Assembly (NCBI RefSeq): GCF_019355555.1
Contig: NZ_CP072141.1
Location: 216,001 to 280,000, forward strand
Length of the DNA: 64,000 nt
Direction of reading: 5' to 3'
From: Rhizobium sp. L51/94
Lineage (GTDB): Bacteria > Pseudomonadota > Alphaproteobacteria > Rhizobiales > Rhizobiaceae
The notes beneath the pieces are model-generated. The model did not search any database, was not told where the DNA came from, and saw nothing but the letters and a program-made list of their open reading frames with translations. Below are positions 37,419 through 45,787 of the stretch, piece after piece (positions within the stretch are counted from its first letter, which is position 1; each line of letters opens with the position of its first letter). The translations under genes were made by a program, and so were the position numbers.

Positions 37419-39176
37419 TCAGAACGGCCAGTTCTTCGAACCGACGACGCGCTTTTGTGGTGTAGGCTTTGCCGAAACGGTTCTGACGACGCGTTTTGGC
37501 TTCTTGGGCACGAAGGTTTTGAAGTCGTTCAAGCCCGGAAAGCGATCTGCATATTCGCGCTTGAGTGCGGCAACCTTGGTGAAATCCTTGCTTCTGCTCG
37601 CAAGAACCGCCTCGCCGATGACACCCCCCTCCGTCGGCTCCCACTCGACAGACTGCGCGAAAAGCGGTTGTGCTTCCTTCGTGCCCTTGTCTTTCAGCAG
37701 TTTCCAACCGAGCGCCTGCGCGCCAAGGGCAGACTTGGCGGCGAAGACATGGTCCTTGAAGGTCGCAATGTCCTTTTCATTGAGTTGCAGCTTGGAATCC
37801 TTGTCGGTCAGTTCACCCGCAACGATCTCGATATATTCCTTGCGTATGTCGTCCGACTTGTCCGCAAAGCGCGATGCCAGGGCCAATGCATCCTGAACCT
37901 TGTCCAGGTTTCGCAAGGTCAGGATGACGCCTTCGACATTTTTCATGTCGGGGCCGTAACGCGTGCCGGCAACAAACCAGGCATTGGCTGCCTGCCACTG
38001 CTGCTGGCTGTAATAATACCATCCGAACAGGCCCGCATCGGCCGCGGATTTTGCAGACTGGACATAAGCGCCGAAAGCCTGAAGCTCGCTTTCCGTCGGG
38101 CTCTGCGCCAGATGATCGCCGCTGGCAAACAATCCCATTTCCTTGCGTAGATTGTCGAAGGTGAAGTTGGCAAACTCGGATGTCCCGTCAGGCCCGATGC
38201 GTGCGAACGCCATCAGCGAGTTGGCGCCCGCAGGCGGCAGGAGAGCGCTTGCCTTCTGCATGGTGGCCAGCCGTTCCGGTGCTCCGTCGCACTCGGTCAG
38301 GATATACTTGTAGAGGTCGAAGGAACGGGCCATGTCGCCGGTTTTTGCGAGCGCCTCGCCAACCTGCCACATCGTGTTCATTTCGCTGCACGCCAGCAGC
38401 TGCGGCTGCTGCTGCGCCGTGGCGACGACCTGGGCCCAGTTGCCCTGCTGGTAGATGCGGTCGATCAGCTTGCGCGTTTCGCCGATCGCCAGCTTGGTCA
38501 TCAGGTCGTTAGACGGCTTCCATTCCGGATTGCTGCCGGCCAGGCGCGCAATTTCGGCTCGCATGCCGGTGAAATTGCCGGCTCCGTACATATCCCACAA
38601 AGGCTGTTCGTTGACGGTCGTCGTTTGTGCACTGAAGAGGTCTTCGGACGCCTCCCAGGTTGGGTAAAGCCCTTTCAGCCGGCGTAGCTCTGCGCCGAGC
38701 CGCTTCAGGTCGCGGGTCTTGGCATAGTAGCGCAGCGCCGTGTCATCGACCTTGATCTCCGAGGATCCGGGCTGGGGTCCGGAAACGGTCACGTCTTTTG
38801 GAGTACCGGCGACCGATGGGCTACCGACAGGAAACTGCTGCGGCACGGGCGTCCTGACCACCGGGGCAGCCGCTGGCGATGCAGCGCCGGAGGCTGGCGT
38901 AAACGGATTTTGACCCGGCTCGACATTGACGATAACCGCCTGCGACTGCTGCGGTTTTGCATCAGGCAGGATGACGGGTTGTACGATTGGCTTCGTCGCC
39001 GGAGCCGGCGTAACCGTGTTGGAAACGGCATCCGGCATCACTACAGTTGCGCTTTGTGCCGCTGGGACGACGCTGTTGACCCAGCCAGCCCCGAGGTCCT
39101 CGGCGCTTGTGGTCGAGACGTGAGCGAAGTTCGGAAGCAGCAAGAATGCGCAACTGCAAAGCAGGACTGTTGTCAT
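37419..39176 (-). CDS. bcsK: Periplasmic TPR-like protein of the cellulose operon (BcsK type)
   Basis: 585 residues from the ATG at 39176, which overlaps the bcsZ stop as ATGA, as the other junctions in this operon also overlap; an ATG six codons upstream is possible. Signal peptide MTTVLLCSCAFLLLPNFAHV. A Pro/Ala-rich spacer (~30-120) is followed by tandem helical repeats with Trp/Pro marks: RLGAELRRLKGLYPTWEAS, then MRAEIARLAGSNPEWKPS, then DRIYQQGNWAQVVATA. Rhizobial (type III) cellulose operons lack the BcsC outer-membrane exporter and carry a TPR protein called BcsK at this place; assignment rests on that position and build. Confidence 0.7.
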   Translation of the reverse strand: MTTVLLCSCAFLLLPNFAHVSTTSAEDLGAGWVNSVVPAAQSATVVMPDAVSNTVTPAPATKPIVQPVILPDAKPQQSQAVIVNVEPGQNPFTPASGAASPAAAPVVRTPVPQQFPVGSPSVAGTPKDVTVSGPQPGSSEIKVDDTALRYYAKTRDLKRLGAELRRLKGLYPTWEASEDLFSAQTTTVNEQPLWDMYGAGNFTGMRAEIARLAGSNPEWKPSNDLMTKLAIGETRKLIDRIYQQGNWAQVVATAQQQPQLLACSEMNTMWQVGEALAKTGDMARSFDLYKYILTECDGAPERLATMQKASALLPPAGANSLMAFARIGPDGTSEFANFTFDNLRKEMGLFASGDHLAQSPTESELQAFGAYVQSAKSAADAGLFGWYYYSQQQWQAANAWFVAGTRYGPDMKNVEGVILTLRNLDKVQDALALASRFADKSDDIRKEYIEIVAGELTDKDSKLQLNEKDIATFKDHVFAAKSALGAQALGWKLLKDKGTKEAQPLFAQSVEWEPTEGGVIGEAVLASRSKDFTKVAALKREYADRFPGLNDFKTFVPKKPKRVVRTVSAKPTPQKRVVGSKNWPF

Positions 39177-40261
39177 TGAAGATCGGGCAGACATCTTGGA
39201 TACCTTTCTGCAAGTGCGATGAGACTGAGGAGATGCAAGGTCGATGGATAGTAATCGGTCGGCTGAAAAGCGGCGGCATGTACGGCCGTCTTCTCAGCGC
39301 CGAGGCTGCAAGCGACGAGGTCGACGACAGCGCGATATCCAGGATCGGGCAACACGGCGACAGGATCCGCCGTGTCAAGGTCGATGACGGCAGGCTTGCC
39401 ACCGCTACGCTGCTCAAACGCAGCATTGAATTTCTCGAGAATGTCGGGGTAGTCCCTCGAGAACCAGGCCACATACATCGGCACCCGGATGGCATCCTGG
39501 CCGAATTGCGCGGCGTAGCCTGCTGCCGGTTGAGGTGTCCGCCCCTTCAGCGATATCCAGTCGGATGGCAACTCGGCGGGACCGAAACGCGCCATCCTGG
39601 TGAGTGACAGGCCGGTCGCGATCAGCTGGGTTGCTGGGAACCCCGCCGAGAGATCGCCAAGCTCCTTGATGGCCGGGTAGACCCAGTAGGAAAGATTGAC
39701 GACAGGCCCATCCGGCTGTTCGTTGGCGCCGAAGCCCTTCGATCCCGGCAGAAGCGCCTTGCCAAAGCTCGTCTCAATAACCAGCCGGCTGGAGATGGCC
39801 TCGGCCACTGCCTTGGCGTCCCGGGCATAGGCTGCGTCCTGCCATTTCTGTGCAGCGCGGGCCAGCGCCCAGCCGATCAGCAGGTCTCCGTCCGTAGCGT
39901 TGTTGCCGTCCGTGACCCGTGGGGTCGCATTGGGATCCCATCGCCAGGCCGCCAATCCGTCGCCCCGGACATAGAGATTGGCCTTTGTCCAGTTCCACAT
40001 GCGATCGAACATGCGGCGATCGCCCGTGGATGCGGCAATCAACATGCCGTATCCCTGCCCTTCGCTGTGGCTTACCCCGCCGGCTCGGGTATCGATCACA
40101 CGGCCTTCAGGCGTGATGTAGTCGCTCCGGTAGAGAAGCCACGATCCCGTAACCAGGTCGTCCGCGATCAGCCCTTCGTCCTGTCCGTGACTGATGCCCG
40201 CCGAGCCGGCCAGGGTCCCGACAATCAACAGGGACCTGACCAGCAGTTTTGCCTTTACCAT
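39173..40261 (-). CDS. bcsZ: Periplasmic endo-1,4-beta-glucanase, GH8
   Basis: 362 residues (also called celC in Agrobacterium). Signal peptide MVKAKLLVRSLLIVGTLAGSAG. GH8 catalytic acid Glu in GGVSHSEGQGYGMLIA and catalytic Asp region NNATDGDLLIGWAL; substrate tryptophans in MWNWTKANLYV and AAWRWDPNA. Cuts nascent cellulose in the periplasm, which is needed for normal fibril formation in the family. Starts 7 bases inside the end of bcsB and overlaps bcsK by four, so the four genes are translated as one unit. Confidence 0.95.
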   Translation of the reverse strand: MVKAKLLVRSLLIVGTLAGSAGISHGQDEGLIADDLVTGSWLLYRSDYITPEGRVIDTRAGGVSHSEGQGYGMLIAASTGDRRMFDRMWNWTKANLYVRGDGLAAWRWDPNATPRVTDGNNATDGDLLIGWALARAAQKWQDAAYARDAKAVAEAISSRLVIETSFGKALLPGSKGFGANEQPDGPVVNLSYWVYPAIKELGDLSAGFPATQLIATGLSLTRMARFGPAELPSDWISLKGRTPQPAAGYAAQFGQDAIRVPMYVAWFSRDYPDILEKFNAAFEQRSGGKPAVIDLDTADPVAVLPDPGYRAVVDLVACSLGAEKTAVHAAAFQPTDYYPSTLHLLSLIALAERYPRCLPDLQ

Positions 40262-42585
40262 TTCGGACGCCCCAGCTTCAGCAGCAGGAATGTCGAGGCA
40301 CCGAGGAGAAGTGCGGCGATGATCTGTGCAAGCGTGTATTCCAGTACGTGGTGGGAAAACCAGCCGGCAACGATCAGCCGCAGATTACCCGCATTCGCAG
40401 GCTGGGTCTGAAACAGCGCAACCTTGCTCGGCGCGATCTCGTCGATGACCTGTCCGGTCGTCGAAAATGCCTGCACGGATCCATTCAGCCGGGTCCAGGT
40501 CGACCGGTCCATGATGGCATCGACGGTTGCCGTCAGCCCCTGTTCGGATGGCGATGCGACAACAGTCCAGACGCCGGCAGCGCCCTTCATGTCTTTCTGT
40601 GCAATCAGCAAGGCGGTTTCCGCCTTGGGCTGGTAGCGGACTTCTTCCGGCTGGCCCATGGCCGAGACTTCATGGCGCAGCTTGTCGATCTGCGCCCCGA
40701 CGCGATCTGTCAGGACAGTCTTGATCTGACCGACATATCCCAGCATTTGCCCGGTGACGTCGCCATCGGTGCCTGTGGCCGGCGCTGTGTCTTTGGTATC
40801 GCGGAACGAAAGAGCAGACGCGACCTCTTGCGTCGGCGCATTGATGGCCGGTCCCGGGCTTGTAATGCGGGTCGAAAGATCGAGGCCCGTCGGCGTCACA
40901 ACATCGGAAGGAAGCTGGCTGAACGTCCCGAACGCCATGACATTCGGCTGATGAAGATCCGGTACCGTGGCGGTGACGTTGACCGGCAGTATGTGGCCGG
41001 ACGAATAAGCCATCTTGGCCATGAACGAAGCGGCGGCACTGAGCGCGGTCGAGTTGAGGTTCGGTACATAAAGCGCGATCGGCGCACTGCCCACCCGCTC
41101 GTCGAAGGCACTGCCGGAGACCAGGGCGGCAATATCCGGATAGCGGCCGACGCGGGCGAATTGCGGAACCTCGAGGAAGCTCTTGCCGAGCACCAGCAGG
41201 CGCGGACGGTCTTCTCCCCCCTTGCCGACGGGGTCGCAGGTCACGTCGGCAGGAACGGGAAGCCGGGCTTCGAACTGGATGGTGTTCTCGCCGGGACGAA
41301 GCTTGCTGAGCGGCACCGGAAGACGCTGGTCGTCGATCAGGCCGCTGCGACTGGAACCGAGATTGATATCGGCGACCGTCTCGTCGTTTGCCCGGACGAT
41401 CAGTTCCGCATCGCGCGAAAGATTTGCGGCATACTGTGCGCTCAGGTGCAGGACGAGGGAGCCATAGTCGCCGGGATAGAAATCCGACGGCATCGAAAAG
41501 TTGATCTGCTGCTTGTAGAGACGGCCCGAAAATGGTTCGGCAATCAGGCCGAGGTTACGCAAGGGCACTGTCGAGCCCGGCGAAAGCAGGCGACCCTTGC
41601 TGTTGGCCAGCGCCCTCAGCCCCTGTGGGGTCCCGTCCGACTGACCCTTTTCCGCCTCGGCCTTGAGGATTTCAAGCGATGCATCGACATCGGCTGCGGT
41701 CCGGCCCGTGACCACGAGGGTCTGACCCTTGCCGTGTCCGGCCGGCAGCACGTTGATACCGTCCTTGAGGATTGAATCTGCCTGCTGGCCGAGAATTTCG
41801 GCAACGGTGCCCCGGGTTCCGACGACGACGCCGATGCTGCGGTCATCCGCCGCCTGCTGGCCGATCGATACCGCAGGACGGTCGAAATTGCCGATGATCG
41901 TCAAGGCTTCGATCGCCGTGATGGTGCGATTGTAGTCGGTACCGGTTGCGCCGGGGGCGATCGAGCCCTGGATGGCGGTGCGACCATCGATCATGCCGCC
42001 GCGGGCGATCAGATCCGGCATCGTGTCGCCCATCAGCCTGCCGCCTTCGGAAAATACAAATCCGCTGCGCTCTGGATCGATCTGCGTCCACAATTCGTAA
42101 GTTGCATCGATCGAGCAATCGACGCGGTGCTTCTGGTCCACAAGGATGGAGACGGCATTGTAGCCTGGCTGGATGACGCCGTTCGGCACCTTCATCTCGA
42201 CGCGATACGGTGCGCCTGACTGCAGCTTGATGGAACCGACATCCTGGTCGTTGACGAAAACGCGCATGGAGGAGTTTTCCGGCGCAGCGGAAATTGCCGT
42301 CTGCATCCAGAGAACAAGTTTCGCAGAGCCTGCGATTTCCGAGGGAAGCGCATAGAACGGATATTCGTTGCTGGTGCTTTCCCCGTTGAAGAACATCCCG
42401 CGGCGGTCGGCGCCAATGCGGCGAAGGTTACGGTCGTCGGTTTCAACGGACATCTTGTCCGAGGAATGGGCGGCAGGTGCGGTGCCCAGCGAAAAAGCCT
42501 GTTGCGAATGGGCGAGCGAGGCGTCGCAAACCACGGCGAACGCAGCGCCGGCAAGGGCGAGCTTGTAACGAGCGAGGGAGTTCAT
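40255..42585 (-). CDS. bcsB: Cellulose synthase periplasmic subunit BcsB
   Basis: 776 residues from the ATG at 42585, overlapping the bcsA stop as ATGA. Signal peptide MNSLARYKLALAGAAFAVVC. Long periplasmic part with carbohydrate-binding-like and flavodoxin-like repeats (RGMFFNGESTSNEYPFYALP; VDCSIDATYELWTQIDPE; VSIGQQAADDRSIGVVVGTRG) and a single C-terminal membrane helix (VLEYTLAQIIAALLLGASTFLLL) that docks on BcsA. It guides the glucan chain across the periplasm. A longer in-frame extension into bcsA is spurious. Confidence 0.93.
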   Translation of the reverse strand: MNSLARYKLALAGAAFAVVCDASLAHSQQAFSLGTAPAAHSSDKMSVETDDRNLRRIGADRRGMFFNGESTSNEYPFYALPSEIAGSAKLVLWMQTAISAAPENSSMRVFVNDQDVGSIKLQSGAPYRVEMKVPNGVIQPGYNAVSILVDQKHRVDCSIDATYELWTQIDPERSGFVFSEGGRLMGDTMPDLIARGGMIDGRTAIQGSIAPGATGTDYNRTITAIEALTIIGNFDRPAVSIGQQAADDRSIGVVVGTRGTVAEILGQQADSILKDGINVLPAGHGKGQTLVVTGRTAADVDASLEILKAEAEKGQSDGTPQGLRALANSKGRLLSPGSTVPLRNLGLIAEPFSGRLYKQQINFSMPSDFYPGDYGSLVLHLSAQYAANLSRDAELIVRANDETVADINLGSSRSGLIDDQRLPVPLSKLRPGENTIQFEARLPVPADVTCDPVGKGGEDRPRLLVLGKSFLEVPQFARVGRYPDIAALVSGSAFDERVGSAPIALYVPNLNSTALSAAASFMAKMAYSSGHILPVNVTATVPDLHQPNVMAFGTFSQLPSDVVTPTGLDLSTRITSPGPAINAPTQEVASALSFRDTKDTAPATGTDGDVTGQMLGYVGQIKTVLTDRVGAQIDKLRHEVSAMGQPEEVRYQPKAETALLIAQKDMKGAAGVWTVVASPSEQGLTATVDAIMDRSTWTRLNGSVQAFSTTGQVIDEIAPSKVALFQTQPANAGNLRLIVAGWFSHHVLEYTLAQIIAALLLGASTFLLLKLGRPKW

Positions 42586-44822
42586 TTCGCACCTTCCTTG
42601 AGGTTTGTTTCGACGAAAGATTTGGCCACGTTGTTGTTGGCGGGAGCTTTGTCCTGCGACGGCTGGCGACGGGCCCCTGCCGAACCGCCGACCATCGCCC
42701 ATCCGAGAGCCTTGATCGGGCTGGTCACTGCCCAGCGCATCAGCACGGCCGTTGCGACGATGATGTTGCGTCGTTTTTGTCTGCTCGACCGGTTCGCACG
42801 CACATCGCTGAGATCGCTGAGGATCAATTCTGCGATGACCGGGTAGTGGTGCGGTTCCGGATCGAATTTCAGCGTCAGAACCTGCTGGTCGAGCGCCGGC
42901 TGGGCGGCGACGGTGATCGGCATGGATATGACGATCATGCCTGAACTTGGCTTGACCACCGAAAGCCTGCCGTAGTCGCCCTTGCGCATGGCCTGGGCGA
43001 CGCCCTTCGGCAAGGTGACAGTGGCGCCGGCAGACGAGGCCTTGTTGACAACGCCGTGGATGGTGGCCTGGGCAAAGGTCAGTTCGACGTTGACCTTGGA
43101 CGGCAGTTCGATGCCGGAAACATCGTTGCGACGTTCGGTGATGACGCCAAGCGCAGCACCGGCAATGATGAGATTGAGCAGGTTCCACGCGCCGACGATC
43201 AGCAGCAGATTGCCGATTTCAGGCTCGGTATTGTAGCGATAGGCGGAGAAGGCGAGCGTACCGGCGAGGATGGCGAAGATCACGAAATAGGGCAGCGAAA
43301 GTTCGGAAAGGCGCTCGCCCGTCGTGTTCTGGCCCTTTGCCGTCACGTTGAAGGTTGGCCTGCGCGGATGGAGCACGACGCCGACGATGGCACGGAAAAG
43401 ATAGACCGACTGCAGATATTCATAGAGTTCGGAAATCCAGGGCCAGCGAACGCTGCCGTAGAGATAATTGCGAATCAGTTCGCTGACGATGAGATAGGTG
43501 ATCGTGTGGGCGATGAAGTCCTCGGATGAGGCAACGAAGATCTTCATGTTGAGCAGAATGAAGAGCAGCGGTGCGATGACGAAGACTGCGCGGACAAAGG
43601 GAAAGAACCAGAAGAGGGCACTGGACAGGTAGCAGATGCGCTGGGCGAAGCTCAGTCCGCTTTTCAGCAGCGGGTTCTTCAGCAGCAGGATCTGGACCAT
43701 GCCACTGCACCACCGGGTGCGCTGTCCAATAAAGCTGGAGAAGGTTTCGGGCTGGAGGCCGGACACCAGCGGCTTGTCCACATAGACGCTGTTCCAACCA
43801 CGCGAATGCAATTCGAGCGCGGTCTCGCAGTCTTCCGTGATGGTGATACCGGAGAAGCCGCCGACTTCTTCCAGGGCTTCGCGACGAAGAACCGCCGCCG
43901 AACCGCAGAAAAACGAGGCATTCCAGCGATCGAGGCCCTTCTGGATCTTTCCGTAGAACATCTCGTTCTCGGAAGGCATCGTCTTGAAGGTATTGAGATT
44001 GTGCTCGACCGGATCGGGGTTCGAGAAGAAGTGCGGCGTCTGCACCAGGAACAGGTTCTCGTCTTTGGCGAAATAGCCAACGGTCTCGAGCAGGAAATTA
44101 CGTTCCGGCGCATGATCGGCGTCGAAGACGACGATCAGTTCGCCATGGGTGTTCATTAGTCCGGCGTTCAGGTTGCCGGCCTTGGCATGGACGTTTTCAG
44201 CGCGCGTCATGTAGGTCACGCCGAGATCGGCACAGAGATCCTTGAGCATGGCGGCTCTGACTTTCGCAGCCTCGGCGACATCGGCATTGTCGGAAAACCG
44301 CTTCTGTTCAGTGCCACCATCGTCAAGCAGGAAAACCTTCAGCTTGTCCTGCGGATAATACATGGCTTTTGCAGCCGAGAGCGTCAGCGCCAGGATATCG
44401 CTGCTCTCGTTGTAGGAGGGCACGAAGACGTCGACGCTCGGGGCATCCTCGTCGCTCAGCCGTGGCGCATCTTCGCGCTCCAATGGATCAGAAATAACAA
44501 AGAGGCTGATAGCGAGCATAACGACGCAGTACATCTCGGCGAGATAAAGTATAATTGCCGGAAAGAAAGAGTACAGATCATCTATGGAGGGAAGTGTACT
44601 TGTCGTACGCCAGTATGCGTACCTCAAAATGACGATTGAACCCAAAGCCAAGAAAATGTGGCGCCAGATCCCATCCAGCTTCAAAAGGCTGATGACCAAG
44701 AGAACAACAATGATGCTCACAGAAAGAAAAAGCTGCACCGAGTTACCCAACGGCTGGGTAATAAGGAATGCAGCAAACAATGCACTCAGCATCCATAGAA
44801 AAAATGTCGCAATCTTACTCAT
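42582..44822 (-). CDS. bcsA: Cellulose synthase catalytic subunit BcsA
   Basis: 746 residues (celA in Agrobacterium). Polymerises UDP-glucose into beta-1,4-glucan and moves it through the inner membrane. GT2 motifs in order: DVFVPSYNE, LLDDGGTEQKR, the DxD as FDADHAPE (233-236), ITEDCETALEL (TED 329-331) and the QxxRW as QRTRWCSGM (367-371). About eight membrane helices. The C-terminal PilZ-like beta-barrel (~560-660) is present but its c-di-GMP motif looks degenerate: after ERR (563-565) the second Arg of RxxxR is absent and no clean [DN]xSxxG is seen (NKASSAG at 593-599). First gene of the bcsABZK operon. Confidence 0.95.
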   Translation of the reverse strand: MSKIATFFLWMLSALFAAFLITQPLGNSVQLFLSVSIIVVLLVISLLKLDGIWRHIFLALGSIVILRYAYWRTTSTLPSIDDLYSFFPAIILYLAEMYCVVMLAISLFVISDPLEREDAPRLSDEDAPSVDVFVPSYNESSDILALTLSAAKAMYYPQDKLKVFLLDDGGTEQKRFSDNADVAEAAKVRAAMLKDLCADLGVTYMTRAENVHAKAGNLNAGLMNTHGELIVVFDADHAPERNFLLETVGYFAKDENLFLVQTPHFFSNPDPVEHNLNTFKTMPSENEMFYGKIQKGLDRWNASFFCGSAAVLRREALEEVGGFSGITITEDCETALELHSRGWNSVYVDKPLVSGLQPETFSSFIGQRTRWCSGMVQILLLKNPLLKSGLSFAQRICYLSSALFWFFPFVRAVFVIAPLLFILLNMKIFVASSEDFIAHTITYLIVSELIRNYLYGSVRWPWISELYEYLQSVYLFRAIVGVVLHPRRPTFNVTAKGQNTTGERLSELSLPYFVIFAILAGTLAFSAYRYNTEPEIGNLLLIVGAWNLLNLIIAGAALGVITERRNDVSGIELPSKVNVELTFAQATIHGVVNKASSAGATVTLPKGVAQAMRKGDYGRLSVVKPSSGMIVISMPITVAAQPALDQQVLTLKFDPEPHHYPVIAELILSDLSDVRANRSSRQKRRNIIVATAVLMRWAVTSPIKALGWAMVGGSAGARRQPSQDKAPANNNVAKSFVETNLKEGAK

Positions 44823-45787
44823 TACGCCGCCTCATATGTTAACAAGTTGTTTGTGTTAACAAATGATTGACCAGAATAATCGATCCTTCAACAGGAAATT
44901 ATCGATTAAAAATTATAGCGATTTTTACTAAAATACCGCATTAGAATATGCGTCGCATAAACCGCCATAAAAAATGAAATTTTACTAATTTAGGCGTATT
45001 TTTGGATGAAAATTTTTAATTGGAAGCCACTTTCTCGATAATGCTATTTTATAAAAGTAGTTAATTCCAATGGTTGTTTTGGCTCAAAATCACACGAAAA
45101 AAGATAGTTGCAGCACAATAGTTTTTCCCGCGCCCAGCAGAACCAAATTTATCACTGAGATCAGCTATGAATTGCGGCTCAAAATGACTGCCTTTCTACT
45201 AATCTTTTGCCGCTTTAATAAGCATTTATATTTTTAGAATAGGCCCATTAAACAACCGCTCATATATCCGGACTCTGCCATCCAAGAGTTAAACAAGCAC
45301 CAATGATCCTGGCTCACCTCCAAGTCCGGAGTTATTTCGTAAGGCAAATATAAAAATTTTAGGATCGGCACGCTTCTTTTGATTGGGGCAATCGCTCGAA
45401 AATAAAACGGCCCAACGCCATCCCTACCGCTTTAGCGTTCATCTCTCGGCATCAAAAAGGCAGCGTCACATGTCTGCTCTTCTTCTCAAAAAGCAGTTGA
45501 ACATATCGAACTACGATGACGATATCAGCCTTGCTTTCTTGCCCGTCGCCGCCGGCTTTGCAGCCTCGCATTCCTGTGATCAAAGACCCGCTCCGGCAGT
45601 AAACAGAAAGTATCGTCTTCACGGCCTGAGGTTTCGTCCTTGACGGCTTATCAAGGACACAGCAGAGACTTTAAGGTTAATCGACCCTGTATGTTCGTAA
45701 GTTAAAATAAACTTATTCTTCATTTTAGTCATCTAGAAGGTTCTTAAATAATTTTACGAATTATGGCGCAAGCGACGGGTCGTTATC
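44823..45787. promoter_or_regulatory. AT-rich region upstream of bcsA and mcp
   Basis: 965 bases between the divergent bcsA and chemoreceptor genes with no supportable gene; strikingly AT-rich for this genome (for example TAAAAATTATAGCGATTTTTAC). It must hold the cellulose operon promoter and the mcp promoter. A short frame at 45470-45643 lacks a ribosome site and coding character. Confidence 0.55.

Noticed and set aside
42586..43188. In-frame upstream extension of bcsB
   Set aside because: It lies inside bcsA in another frame and lacks a signal peptide; the ATG at 42585 gives a standard signal sequence and ATGA coupling.
45470..45643. Short + strand frame in the bcsA/mcp gap
   Set aside because: No ribosome site, no family, and codon use unlike real genes.
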